Source: Mesotaenium endlicherianum
Lineage: Eukaryota > Streptophyta > Zygnematophyceae > Zygnematales > Mesotaeniaceae
Assembly (NCBI GenBank): GCA_009602735.1
Contig: WELA01003775.1
Coordinates: 133,196-197,195, forward strand
Direction of reading: 5' to 3'
DNA: 64,000 nucleotides
Under the pieces are notes generated by a model. The model was not told the DNA's origin and ran no database searches. It saw only the letters and a program-made list of their open reading frames with translations. Shown piece by piece: positions 1-9,802 of the stretch (position 1 is its first letter; each line of letters opens with the position of its first letter). Position numbers and translations under genes: made by a program.

Positions 1-7
1 GCACAGG

Positions 8-997
8 ATGGCTCCCACCACACAAAAGGAGGACATAAAGCGCAAGGCAGAAGAAGCCAGGAGGACAATGGAGCAATACCAGAAGGAGCTGGCGGCGACG
101 TCCCTCACCAGGAGAGAACAAGAANGGGTCAAGGAGGACAGAAAGCGCAAGGCAGAAGAAGCCAGGAGGACAATGGAGCAATACCAGAAGGAGCTGGCGG
201 CGACGTCCCTCACCAGGAGAGAACAAGAAAGGGTCCGCAAACAACAAGAGGCGGCAGAAGAGGCACAGAGGAAGAAGGATCAGGAAGCGGAAAACCTCAG
301 GAAGGCTGAGGAGGAGAGACAGAAGAAACAACAAGAAGAAGCGGCAGCGGCAGAGGAGGAGAAAAGGAAAAAGATTGAAGCGGACAGACAGAAGAGCTTG
401 GCCACTTACAGGTATACTGTGGTGGGTGGCCAAAACTTCGATAACCTGAAGGAAGCATTGCTGGCAGCCCAGGAGATCAACAGGCTGGAACAGACAACAC
501 TGCTACAGAGGGAAGGGACTGCAGCACTGGATAGGTACACTGAGACACACACCGGTGTGGTCCTTTACGAAGATTATGCTAAGATGGTGGGCTATACAGC
601 GGAGCAGGCCCGTTACCTTGCAGATGATTCAGAAGACAAGCCGGTCTCCATACCAGGAATAGTAGGAGATCAGAGACTCATCTGGATGGTGAGCATGCGG
701 CCCGATAGCTTCAAGGATACGGTATTCTACCTCACACTACTGCCAGCTTACAATGAAATTGAGAGAAGGAGCTGGGAGTACTTGGCCAGGGAAGCAGGAC
801 AGCAGATGTTCTCCCCCCACTGGTTCCCGTATAAACTGAGGAAGGCTGAGCACGGACCCCAGTACTACCAGCAGCCAACAGAATGGAGGTGGATGACCGT
901 CACAAATAAGAAGCAGGAGTGTGACCGAGCCCAACCGGATGACTTCCACTATGGCCTAGACGGCTATCTCATCCTACCACCTCACATTGCCCCTTAA
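8..997 (+). CDS. Coiled-coil accessory ORF of E0, function unknown
   Basis: This ORF of 329 residues starts at the first ATG in the window, so it could begin further left. Residues 1-130 are rich in Glu, Lys, Gln, Arg and Ala with heptad-like spacing and should form a long coiled coil. Residues 135-329 look globular and rich in aromatic residues; I do not recognise the fold. A 105-bp direct repeat (26-130 and 131-235, containing the N at 125) doubles 35 residues of the coiled coil in frame. It ends at TAA (995-997), but the same frame stays open into the next ORF, so the two may once have been one gene. It lies where an env-like or accessory ORF would sit, close upstream of the polypurine tract. 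No membrane segment is visible. Confidence 0.55.
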   Translation: MAPTTQKEDIKRKAEEARRTMEQYQKELAATSLTRREQEXVKEDRKRKAEEARRTMEQYQKELAATSLTRREQERVRKQQEAAEEAQRKKDQEAENLRKAEEERQKKQQEEAAAAEEEKRKKIEADRQKSLATYRYTVVGGQNFDNLKEALLAAQEINRLEQTTLLQREGTAALDRYTETHTGVVLYEDYAKMVGYTAEQARYLADDSEDKPVSIPGIVGDQRLIWMVSMRPDSFKDTVFYLTLLPAYNEIERRSWEYLAREAGQQMFSPHWFPYKLRKAEHGPQYYQQPTEWRWMTVTNKKQECDRAQPDDFHYGLDGYLILPPHIAP

Positions 998-1027
998 GAC
1001 TTCGGGCTGAATGGATGCCTGAGCAAT

Positions 1028-1789
1028 ATGAATGCAGAGACCAAGGAGCATAGGAGGAGGGGAAGAGACTACTTCTCTAAGGGAAAGCATGCCTTTGTCA
1101 AATGGGCAAAGAATGCAGGCCGGATAGATATCAGCAGGCTGAAGGCCAAGCAACCTCCAGCGCGCCCTAAGAAAGGGAGGTCGGTAGACTACTCCATGTC
1201 TATTAGGGAGCAGGACGACTTAGTGGACGAGATCCCTACTCTCTCCGAGGAGGAGGATGAGGAGGATGAGGAAGAAGAACAAGGCAGAGGAGAAGCATCA
1301 GCAGCAGGTACTCAGGATACCCAGGGGCAGGCAGGGGCGCCTCCTAGAGAACCACGATCAGGTATTTGGAATGTGATCCCCGTTATGGCGACAACTGGAC
1401 CCCGCACTCGCTCCCCCAGCCCACCTGCCCAAGCAGGGGAAGATTCCGATCTGACTGTACTGGGCAGCAGACACAAGCAGAAATCCCCAGAGGACAGGGG
1501 TGCCAGAAGAGGGACACGCGGTTAGGCCAGAGGTATGCCGGCCTCCCCCTCCGCTCAGGGGCATGTACCTCTAGCCAATGTATTTCAGCATCCTACTGGA
1601 ATGCCTGTCTATGTGGGGATCAACACCAAAGTGGGTGAAGAGCAGGCTACCATCCTTCGTTCTCCTCGAGGTCCAACTTTGGAGCAAACAGGGTACTTTA
1701 GAAGGCCAGCTGACAGACCTAGAGGGCTGTCCAGATCCAGGTCCAGATCTTCGTCTCCTGATCCTGAAGCCCCGGGAACAACCCCTTAA
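1028..1789 (+). pseudogene. Second accessory ORF of E0, interrupted by one in-frame TAG
   Basis: It is in the same frame as the ORF ending at 997, with 30 open bases between that stop and the ATG at 1028. It runs to TAG at 1523-1525, stays open, has another ATG at 1535 and ends at TAA (1787-1789). The N-terminal part is basic (Arg/Lys rich), followed by an acidic run of Glu/Asp around 1238-1290. The C-terminal part is rich in Pro, Ser and Arg with an SRSRSRSS stretch. The charge pattern would suit a nucleic-acid-binding or chromatin-tethering protein, but that is inference. It could be one 590-codon ORF broken by two nonsense changes, or separate small ORFs. Confidence 0.45.
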
Positions 1790-1901
1790 GGTGACAGGCT
1801 GAAAAGGCAGTCAGTAGGGGCGGCTGGTCAGGTTCAGTTCCTTTATTTAAGGCTTTGCAATTTAATGTTGTCGAGGCGACAACAAGTTAAGTTGGAGGGA
1901 T

Positions 1902-2621
1902 TGTAATGAATCAGTATATTAGTAGATATAATATTCATTTAAATATAATAGTTAATTAAGTTCAGCCTGCTGAACTTTAGCTAATAGTCAGTCTGCTGGA
2001 CTTCACATAATTATCAGTTTAATGACTCAGCCGGAAGCAGCAGGCTGAAGTCCATATAAGTCAGTTTGCTGATCCATTCTTTGACAGCCAGCTGACTTCC
2101 GTACTCGGTAGCAGCGAACTGCCTTGATATGCGCCTAAGTACGATATGCTAGATGAATGGCCAGATGACATCCCTATGATGGATGGCTATTCGAGATGAT
2201 GGGAGATGGCGGTGGATTTGGTTAACCGAGGTCCTACCATTGTGGTTAACTCCCGGGTAGGCGGTGCCATCGCACTGACCGTTGAACAGTAAACTCATTC
2301 CATGTACATATGCTAGGCATTGCTCTCGAGTTCGGCATTCGGAAACGAGGCCAACTCTCTTGTACAGCTTATTGAGAGCGATCTGAATCCAAGGCGAGAA
2401 GCCATTGATATGCACTGTCTTCTAACCTTGCTTATGTATGAGTTTACTGATTTGCATTATTGATGCTAGTTTACTCGCATTTGACTTACGAATATTATTC
2501 ACTGCTAGTGTGTTGTCCTTTGCCGTTTAACCAGTTAACGAAAATTACCATAAATATTACTTGCTGATATAAAGATCTTCATTAATTGTTAATTGCCTGT
2601 TTAGTAAGTCGATTCATTTCA
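1902..2621 (+). repeat. 3' LTR of E0
   Basis: The 720-bp block has TG...CA termini with an imperfect terminal inverted repeat (TGTAATGAATC / GATTCATTTCA). A purine-rich GTTGGAGGGA lies just upstream, as expected for a plus-strand primer. AT-rich sequence near 1915-1960 could carry promoter elements. Its right end coincides with the point where E1b homology restarts. The 5' partner is outside the window, so the LTR call rests on termini, tract and insertion boundary. Confidence 0.65.
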
Positions 2622-4183
2622 TCTCTAGACGTAGTGCGATGATCGATGAAGCATCTATTCAAGAGTTTCTGAAAAGACCCTTGGAACTTAAACCCTTGGT
2701 CTGTCAGCACTTCTGCTGGAGCTCCATGACGCACAATCACACCATTGAGGAGTGCTTCCGCGGTCCCTAGACTCTCCTTAGCAGTCAGAGGTACGACCTC
2801 TATCCACTTAGAGAAATGCTCAATCATGATCGTGATGTACTTGTTACCTCGCTTAGACAGCGGTAGCTCACCTGCGAGACCGCAGCTCCAACGGTAGCCT
2901 AGGCCCATGATTGGCAAAGGTTGCAAGTGTAGATGTTGTTGTGTAAAACCAACCTTGACGCGATCGCAGCTTTGGCAGGCCTTGATCACATCTTCACACT
3001 GCTGCTTCATGCCCCTCCACCAGTAAGACGGCTCCAAAAGACTATACGTCTTCTTGACACCATAGTGTCCAGTGTTCTCGTGCAGATTGAACGGCTTGGA
3101 GTAGTCACGCGTTCGCAAGACTGGGGCTGTTACCATCCGCTTCTTAAGCTCGTTCATGGCTTTCTCCTGAGCTTCTGTCCACACAAAATGCACATCCTTT
3201 TTCAGGAGTTCCGTCAGGGGTTTAGCAATTCTCCTGTAATCCTTCACAAACTTACGATAGTATCCGCTTAGCCCTAACAGAGCTTTCAGCTTAGACACAT
3301 TCGCAGGTGCAGGTATCTTGTAAATAGCCTCAGTTTTCACAGCCTGAGGGGACATAGCATTGTTTCCAATCTCATGTCCTAGGTAAGGCGCGAGTGCCTC
3401 AAAGAATCTGCACTTCCCGGGATGCAACTTCATCTGGAATTTCTCCAAGCGCTGGAACACTTGTTCCAAGTGCTTGAGGTTCTCCTCTATGGACTTGATG
3501 AATAATACCACATCGTCAATGTATGGATTAGCAAAATCTAGCCCCTCCAGCACTTTATCCATAGTCCTCTGAAATATGGCTGGGGCATTTTTCAGCCCAA
3601 ATGGCATCACTGTCCATTGCCAAAGTTTTCTTTGAGCCCAAAAAGGGGTTTTTCCTCAATATTCTGTTTTCACAGGGATCTGGTTGAAGCCTTGGCGCAG
3701 ATCGATGATGCTGAACACCTTCCCGGTGGTGGCAATCGCAAAGATCCGCTTCGGCGTAGGCATCACATAGCTGTCTGGCTCCGTGTAGAGATTCAGTCGC
3801 CTGTAATCTCCACACATACGAGTGGCAGTGTAATTACCGGCCTCGTCCTTTTTAGCTACTACTACTGTGGGAGCCCCATGCACTGAGATAGATTTTTCAA
3901 TCATGCGGAGCTTATGCAGCTCCTCGCAAGTTTTTTTCACACAGTCCCACTCTTTCTGACTGAGCTTATGCGGCCCAAGTCTGACTGGGTTATCAGTATA
4001 TAGTGTGATCTCACACACACTGGTAGTGGTTCTGTTAATCTCCTTTTTAGTAAAAGCAAACATCTTGCGGTGTTTCTTTAGCAACCTTTCTACTTGTGCT
4101 CTCTGCTGAGCTGAGACCATTTTCCCAATGGCAAAAGTCTCAGTTTCAGGTTGCTTCTCCCCAACAAAGGCATCCAATAGTTG
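2622..4183 (-). pseudogene. E1b reverse transcriptase and integrase remnant, RNase H deleted
   Basis: Read on the minus strand, the frame follows the UAG at 4184-4186. RT motifs are present: QGFNQIPV, MPFGLKNAPAIFQ and the catalytic YIDD box in YIDDVVLF. Near 3610-3660 a small lesion brings in a stop after QIPV. At about 3080 the RT C-terminus jumps directly to the integrase HHCC region (HENTGHYGVKK), so the RNase H domain and the start of integrase are missing compared with E1. The integrase keeps the zinc-binding Cys pair and two catalytic-core blocks, then stops where E0 inserted, before the catalytic Glu. It cannot encode a working polymerase. Confidence 0.9.
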
Positions 4184-4186
4184 CTA
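4178..4186 (-). other. Candidate stop-codon readthrough context (UAG CAA CUA) in E1b
   Basis: On the minus strand the linker ORF ends GAG-TAG-CAA-CTA and the same frame continues into RT. The six bases after the stop fit CARYYA, the context known from tobamovirus-type leaky UAG stops. E1 has the same nine bases at 55857-55865. No start codon lies close upstream of RT, so readthrough would explain a gag-to-pol ratio at this point. This is inference from sequence only. Confidence 0.6.
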
Positions 4187-4843
4187 CTCCTTGGGTGCAG
4201 GTGGGGGCTTTTCGCCCTCATCCTGGCCCTCGGGCTTTTCTGCCTGATTTTTAGGAGGTGGGGTAGCAGGCTTTGCAGCTTGCTCCTCCGTTGCCATAGG
4301 CTTTGCAGCCTGTTTCCTAGGCTTTTTACCTTTCCCAATGACGCGTCGCCTCTCCTGCGGTGAAGTGTACGTCAGGCGCCTCCGGATGGGTTGCCTCAGG
4401 AACATTTCCTCGTCAACTGCAGTCCAACTGGTCCCGGTTTCTCCTTCTTCACGTGGCCGAGGTTGGTTTGCCACTGGCCAACCTGCAGAATCTGTCCTAG
4501 GGCTGATTACCCAGCCCCACTCTTGCTCAATAATAGCCATGCGTGCGACGGTCGTGCCATACTCCTCCCTTGCGGGTGGTGTGACCGTCCATGCCTGCGC
4601 CAACGTTTGCGGCCTTTGAGGTGCCGCTAGTTGTGCGAGGAAAGCATCATCTGCTGCGGTCAAGCGGCTGATGGTGTTTCTCAGATCCATCAGTTCCCAT
4701 TCTAGGATTGCAGGTGTCATGGGAGCAGGTGCCTCCGGCCTCTGCATCCTAAGATCTGATAGTTGCAACAAGGGCCGGTTAATGCCTGGCGGCACACTAA
4801 TGCCCAATGCCATTGCCCTGCGAATCAAGCCGTCCTCTCCCTC
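4184..4843 (-). pseudogene. E1b linker segment immediately upstream of RT
   Basis: The ORF is open from the E2 insertion point to the UAG at 4184-4186. It is basic and rich in Pro, Lys and Gln at its C-terminal end (repeats of the type QAAKP / NQAEKP). It is the better-preserved version of the region that is frameshifted in E1 near 55.7 kb. I see no recognisable domain. It belongs to the region of unknown function between methyltransferase and RT. Confidence 0.75.
4839..4843. repeat. E2 target-site duplication, left copy (CCCTC)
   Basis: CCCTC lies directly outside the left LTR of E2 and recurs outside the right LTR at 11545-11549. E1 has a single uninterrupted equivalent near 55240, which confirms the insertion. 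Confidence 0.95.
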
Positions 4844-5367
4844 TGTAGTGAAACAGATAGATAATGTAGTGAAACAGATAGATAAAGTACTTAGTATAAC
4901 AAAATACTTTATCTATTCAAGACAAGGATCTTTGAACACAAGTGGTAGCTTCTTGAAAGAGAGATGGCTTCTTGAAAGTTCATATATTTCTGGATTTTGG
5001 CAAGTACAAGAGTGATTCTCGAATGTCTTCCTATGTTCTAGCTCTTGTTTATATACTTGCTACACAAGTAATTTCTAGGAAGGTGTATGTTGATGTGTTG
5101 GCACCCAACACATCCCAAAACTTGCCACCTCTTTCTAGAATAATGTACACATGTCCTTTTGACCTAAAAATGGCACATCTGACTTTTGCCACATGGAGTT
5201 CTTCTAGGTCTTTCCTCTAACTTCGAAAATGCCTTGGAAGGTTCAAAGGACATGAACCAAGTTACTAGAGTACCTATTCACACTTGACTCCACACAATAC
5301 TACTCCAAATATATTTGAAAACATTAAAATATATGCAAACTAATATATAATAACTCAAATCACTACA
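4844..5367 (-). repeat. E2 3' LTR
   Basis: This copy is 524 bp, 21 bp longer than the 5' LTR because a 21-base unit starting TGTAGTGAAACAG is present twice at its left end (4844 and 4865). It abuts the CCCTC duplication. Its other end abuts a C run (G-rich on the coding strand), the polypurine tract. Confidence 0.95.
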
Positions 5368-6136
5368 TCACCCCCCCGATAGAAAAAGCGACGTCTCGGC
5401 GCGTCAAGTCAGGTCTTACACATGTGGAGCAAACTAGTCAACAGTTTCAAGTCAGATGCCACACATGTGAAGAGGACTAGTCAAAGGCGCCAAGTCAGGT
5501 GCTACACATGTAAGGTAGACTAGGCAAGGTCGTAGGTGGTGTGACCTTATTGGCTAGCCTACTCCTTAATGATAAAGAAAATTGTACAAGTTGGCCCAGA
5601 ATCTGCCACGAACTCAAAAATTCATAGCGGCCACAGAACTGCTCCAAATCTGAAAATTCGAGTGCCAGACGGACCGCGTCGGAGAACTCTACCGGGTCAC
5701 CAAATTTGAGAGCATTCTCATTTCTGGAGTGTCGTTGAGAGCTGAGAGAGTAGGCACTCCTCCAAATCTGTGCAGAAACTTCTGAAAATCATAAGTCCTT
5801 CTATACTTCTCCAAATTCTGCAAACTAAGTCTCAAACTGGGCGCTGTAAGATGTTCTACCAGAGTCTTGAGTTTCAGAGCATTCCAAGTTCAGGGGAGGG
5901 CACAATGTCAGAAGGCATATTCTGCCCTAACAATGCCAGCAGCCTGACCCCCTTCTACTTAGAGCATCATATCTCTCTCACCAGTGCTCCAAATTGAGCA
6001 AACTTGGACTCTAAATGACCGGCTACTCATGGACTACAGCCAGGTAAATTTTCAGAATTTATTATGCAGAGACCTATCACCAGTAGCAGTTTTAGTTTTC
6101 TGTCCAGAAACTGCGAGAAGAGAAGAGTGTCTAATG
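5368..6136 (-). other. E2 3' untranslated region with polypurine tract
   Basis: No ORF is visible between the pol stop and the 3' LTR. On the minus strand the last bases are a run of seven G followed by TGA and then the LTR, the expected position of the plus-strand primer. The region also holds three 43-bp tandem repeats (5405-5533). Nothing else is recognisable in it. Confidence 0.75.
5405..5533. repeat. Three imperfect 43-bp tandem repeats in the E2 3' UTR
   Basis: Units at 5405-5447, 5448-5490 and 5491-5533 each start CAAGTCAG and share a central ACACATGT (palindromic ACATGT) and a terminal ACTAGTCAA-like block, without gaps between units. They lie just inside the 3' LTR, so they would be transcribed in the 3' end of the element RNA. 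Confidence 0.85.
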
Positions 6137-9100
6137 TCAATTTTTCCTCTTTCTTGTTCTTGCAGGCTGCCTCCAAGGGGTCTTCTGCTGCTTCTTGATG
6201 GTGGCAGGCTGCCTCCCTGAAGTCTTCGGGCTTCTAGTAGAGAGACTTGGGGCTGGTCCAAGATGGGGGTTGGCGGCATGGAAGCGCTTCAACTTTCTCT
6301 GAACTTTGTCAAGGTAGTGCGCCGCCACCCAACTATTCTCCGAATCTGGATATCCTTTCCACTTGATCAAGTATTGCTGCTGTCTCCTGAAATTTCTCAT
6401 AGCCACTATGTCTTCCACTTCGTACTCCAAATGATCATCCACTATTGTTGGGGCTGGTGGGGTTGTCACACGTCCTGGGAACTTGTTGTCGGGTTGCACA
6501 TATGGCTTGAAGAGGGAAGCGTGGAATACGGGGTCGATGTGCATAGTCTGGGGAAGTTCTAGCTTGAAAGCAACGGGGTTGACTTGCTGGATAATCTTGA
6601 AGGGTCCCAAATACTTGGGAGAGAACTTGCTGCCGGCAGGCCTGTTGTTCAGGGAAATGTTCTTGGATGATAGTAACACGTTGTCACCCACTCTGTACGT
6701 AATTTCTCTTCTGGATCTGTTCGCCACTCTTGCTTGAGCATCTTGCGCGTGTTGTAGAGCTTTCTTCGCTGCTGTAAGGGCTGCTTCTAATGTCTCCATA
6801 AAATCTGTGGCTGCAGGTACTTCATCATGGCCAGCCGTGAAGCTCAGTGGCGTGGTCGGATGGAAGCCATAGTTGAGGAAGAATGGGGACTCTTGGGTAG
6901 AGGCCTGCGTAGTGTTGTTGTAGGCAAACTCGAGGGGGGTCAAGTACATGTCCCAGTCTTGCTCGAGGGTAGACACGTAGGCCTTTAGAGAGGTCTTTAG
7001 GGTACGATTCATACGCTCGGTTTGCCCATCTGATTGTGGGTGGTAGGCAGTAGACATATCCAGCGATGTACCCAAGTTCTTGAAGAGATTTTTCCAGAAA
7101 TGGCTTGTGAATCTTGGATCTCTATCTGACACAATTCTTGATGGTAGTCCATGGAGTCGGAAGATGTTGTCAAAGATGAGTCTTGCAAGTTGTGGTGCTG
7201 TAGCCTTAGTCGTCGTGGGAATAAAATGAGCCATCTTGGTAAGTCTGTCCACCACCGTGAGTATTGCATTATGGCCTCGAGGTGTCACGGGCAAGTCCAC
7301 GATAAGGTCCATTGAGATGTCCGTCCATTGTCTTTCGGGGATTGGTAGTGGTTGGAGGAGTCCTCCCGCCTTTTGCGATGATGGCTTGATTCTTTGGCAT
7401 GTGTCACAGCTCCTGCAGTACTCCTTGACTTGCTTAGACATGCCTGGCCAACAATAAGTCCTAGCTAGAACGCCCGTGGTCCTTAGGATTCCAAAGTGTC
7501 CTCCAAGAGGGTTGTCGTGTGCTTCTCGTAGAAGCAAGAGCCGGAGGTCTATGTCATTAGGAACACATCTCTGGCCCGTATCTTGCCTCACCCAATAATT
7601 GCCTTCTTGCTTCTTGCATGGGTCCAAGGCTGCTTCTCCGTTCTTGTAGTAAGGGTCTCTTTCATAGGCGGCTGAAAATCGAGCTTCCAGATCTGTCTTC
7701 AGGGATACCATCACTGCATTTAATTGCAGTCTTGAGAGGGGGTCAGCCGGGTTTGTCTTGCCGGGCTGGTACTGAATCGTGATGTTGTATTGTTGCAAGT
7801 ATCCGCTCCATCTTGCTTGTCTCCTTGAGAGATACGGCTGCGTTTGGAGGTGCTTTAACGCCTCGTGGTCCGTGGTGACCAGTACTTTGCGTCCTTCAAC
7901 GTAGCAGCGCCAAACCTTCAAGGCATGTACAATCGCCAATGCCTCTCGCTCCGTGGTTGTATAATTTTGCTCGGCTGGATTTAGCTTCCTTGACTCGTAG
8001 GCGATGGGCTGCAGTCCCTTGCCTTGGTCTTGAAGCAGGATTGCTCCTATTGCATAGGAAGATGCATCGGTGATGACGTGGAAGGGCCAATCTGGGTTTG
8101 GACTTGGGAGTGTGAGCACCGGGGATGTGGTCAATCTTCGCTTTAACTCTTGAAATGCCTCTTCCTCTTTCTCGGTCCATGTATATAGCCTGTCCTTCTT
8201 GAGTAGATCTGTCAGGGGGGCTGCTATGTGCGAGAAGCCTTGGATGAATTTTCTGTACCAATTGGCAAATCCCAAGAATGACTGGAGTTCTTTCTTGGTC
8301 GTGGGGGTTGGCCATTCCTCCACCACCGTGGTCTTCTTGGGGTCCATCTTGATGCCATCAGCAGTCACGTGGAGACCTAGGAACTCCACTTCTTGTTTGG
8401 CAAACTCGCACTTTGACTCCTTCGCAAATAGCTTGTTTTGCTTCAATACTTCAAGGACTTCTTTCAAGTGTCTCGCATGCTCTTCAAGGGTCTTGCTGTA
8501 GATAAGGATGTCATCGATGAATACCACCACAAATCTGTCCAACATGGGCTGAAATATGGTGTTCATCATAGTCATGAAAGTTGCTGGCGCGTTGGTGAGT
8601 CCAAATGGCAGGACCATGAACTCAAAATGTCCATATCTTGTCCTGAATGCCGTCTTCTCTATGTCCGGTTCTGCGATGCGAATCTGGTGGTAGCCGCTCC
8701 GTAAGTCAATCTTCGTGAAGTACTTGGCTCCAACCAGCCGGTCCATGAGCTCATCCATGCGCGGCAGCGGGTATCGATTCTTGATGGTGATCTTGTTGAG
8801 GGCGCGATAGTCCACACACATCCTCAAGGTACCATCTTTCTTCTTGACAAATAGCACCGGGGCTCCAAATGGCGACTTGCTAGGTCGAATGAAGCCATGC
8901 TCCAGTAGCTCCTTGATTTGCTTCTTGACTTCGTCTAGCTCCGTGTATGACATTTTGAACGTAGGCCGAGAGATGGGCTTGCTTCCGGGCTCCAATTCTA
9001 TCTTGTGGTCTACGAATCTTTTGGGGGGTAGGCCCTTGGGCAAATCTGGGGAGAACACTTCTTTGTAGTCCTCAAAGACTTCTTGTATCTCCTTGGGAAC

Positions 9101-9802
9101 GGGGCTGCCTTCTTGACTCTCGATGTCTTTCTTGATGTCTTTTGGCGTGATCAAGGCCAAAAGAAGCTCGTGTCCCTTCCTCACAAGTCTCTTGAGTTGG
9201 AGGGCGGACAATAGTATCTCGTGTGCCGGCTTCTGGATGTCTTGGGTCTGGATATTCTGGATTGCGCGCAAAATACAGATTCTTGAAGTGATGTCATTCT
9301 TGATCTTGATAGTACCGGTCCTCCAATCAACTTGGGGGTTGTGCTTGGTCAACCAAGGCGTCCCTAGGATGACGTCGTACTTGCCCAATTGCATGGGGGA
9401 GAACACTACTCTATCCTTGAAGGACTTGATAGAGAGTGCGAAGGGGTACGTCTTCTTTGAAGGGGTAGTATAGGAGAATCCATCGGGCATCATAATTTCC
9501 TCGTCGTGGTCAAGAGTTCGCATAGTAATACCGTGCTTGGTGGCAAAATCTGCAGCAATGAAGTTGCCTTGAGCTCCGCTATCCACCAAGATGTGGACCT
9601 TCTCTCCTCCAAGGTAACCTCTCAAACTCATTGGGGCTGGAACGTCGTCTTCAACGGGGGTCTCCACCTCACTTGGCGTGTTGCCTTCTCGTGAAGTGGG
9701 TCTTGGGGTGGTAGGCTCCTGGCCTACCGGCGCTGTCCGTTTTTTGACAACTTTTTGGGGCATGAAAGTGCACGATGGCCCTTTTCCTTGCAATAAAAGC
9801 AT
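6137..9802 (-). CDS. pol: E2 pol polyprotein: protease, RT, RNase H, integrase, chromodomain
   Basis: The open frame is 1221 codons; translation is expected to enter at the -1 slip near 9739 and not at a start codon. Aspartic protease DSGA is at about residue 74. RT follows, with the FIDDILIYS catalytic box near 427. RNase H spans about 560-690 ([18 protein letters not shown]). The integrase has an HHCC zinc region near 760-800 and a D,D,E core ([22 protein letters not shown]). A GPY/F-like module and a chromodomain (residues about 1120-1170, with YLIKWKGY and SWV) close the protein. The chromodomain would direct integration toward modified histones. No internal stop is present, so this copy could be coding-competent. 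Confidence 0.95.
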   Translation of the reverse strand: MLLLQGKGPSCTFMPQKVVKKRTAPVGQEPTTPRPTSREGNTPSEVETPVEDDVPAPMSLRGYLGGEKVHILVDSGAQGNFIAADFATKHGITMRTLDHDEEIMMPDGFSYTTPSKKTYPFALSIKSFKDRVVFSPMQLGKYDVILGTPWLTKHNPQVDWRTGTIKIKNDITSRICILRAIQNIQTQDIQKPAHEILLSALQLKRLVRKGHELLLALITPKDIKKDIESQEGSPVPKEIQEVFEDYKEVFSPDLPKGLPPKRFVDHKIELEPGSKPISRPTFKMSYTELDEVKKQIKELLEHGFIRPSKSPFGAPVLFVKKKDGTLRMCVDYRALNKITIKNRYPLPRMDELMDRLVGAKYFTKIDLRSGYHQIRIAEPDIEKTAFRTRYGHFEFMVLPFGLTNAPATFMTMMNTIFQPMLDRFVVVFIDDILIYSKTLEEHARHLKEVLEVLKQNKLFAKESKCEFAKQEVEFLGLHVTADGIKMDPKKTTVVEEWPTPTTKKELQSFLGFANWYRKFIQGFSHIAAPLTDLLKKDRLYTWTEKEEEAFQELKRRLTTSPVLTLPSPNPDWPFHVITDASSYAIGAILLQDQGKGLQPIAYESRKLNPAEQNYTTTEREALAIVHALKVWRCYVEGRKVLVTTDHEALKHLQTQPYLSRRQARWSGYLQQYNITIQYQPGKTNPADPLSRLQLNAVMVSLKTDLEARFSAAYERDPYYKNGEAALDPCKKQEGNYWVRQDTGQRCVPNDIDLRLLLLREAHDNPLGGHFGILRTTGVLARTYCWPGMSKQVKEYCRSCDTCQRIKPSSQKAGGLLQPLPIPERQWTDISMDLIVDLPVTPRGHNAILTVVDRLTKMAHFIPTTTKATAPQLARLIFDNIFRLHGLPSRIVSDRDPRFTSHFWKNLFKNLGTSLDMSTAYHPQSDGQTERMNRTLKTSLKAYVSTLEQDWDMYLTPLEFAYNNTTQASTQESPFFLNYGFHPTTPLSFTAGHDEVPAATDFMETLEAALTAAKKALQHAQDAQARVANRSRREITYRVGDNVLLSSKNISLNNRPAGSKFSPKYLGPFKIIQQVNPVAFKLELPQTMHIDPVFHASLFKPYVQPDNKFPGRVTTPPAPTIVDDHLEYEVEDIVAMRNFRRQQQYLIKWKGYPDSENSWVAAHYLDKVQRKLKRFHAANPHLGPAPSLSTRSPKTSGRQPATIKKQQKTPWRQPARTRKRKN
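9710..9745 (-). promoter_or_regulatory. -1 ribosomal frameshift signal between E2 gag and pol
   Basis: On the minus strand the heptamer A-AAA-AAC (9745-9739) is exactly in the gag frame. A 10-base spacer follows, then a perfect 7-bp hairpin GGTAGGC-CAGGA-GCCTACC (9728-9710) that contains the gag stop. A one-base backward slip enters the pol frame precisely. Heptamer, spacing and stem match the retroviral -1 frameshift design. Confidence 0.85.

Larger units (their letters stand above)
1..2621 (+). mobile_element. E0: 3' end of an LTR retroelement (accessory ORFs, polypurine tract, 3' LTR)
   Basis: The segment ends in an LTR-like block (1902-2621) that begins TGTAATGAATC and ends GATTCATTTCA, imperfect inverted termini with TG/CA ends. 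A purine-rich tract (1891-1900) lies one base before it. Homology to E1b resumes at 2622 on the other strand, so E0 is inserted in the E1b integrase region. Pol and the 5' LTR lie left of the window, so the superfamily cannot be assigned. The bases after the LTR, TCTCT, would be the target duplication, but its partner is outside the window. Confidence 0.7.
2622..4843 (-). mobile_element. E1b: 3' half of a decayed DNMT-bearing Ty3/gypsy-like element
   Basis: On the minus strand this carries part of the linker, the UAG context, RT and a truncated integrase, close in sequence to E1 at 55.2-58.1 kb. It is cut at 2622 by E0 and at 4843 by E2. The other half is at 11545-18053. Removing E2 and one CCCTC duplication rejoins the halves in register with E1. 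The 3' end of E1b must lie beyond E0, left of the window. Confidence 0.9.

Noticed and set aside
8199-8704. Plus-strand ORFs within 5.7-11.2 kb
   Set aside because: They are antisense shadows of E2 gag-pol, whose frames show complete retrotransposon motifs.
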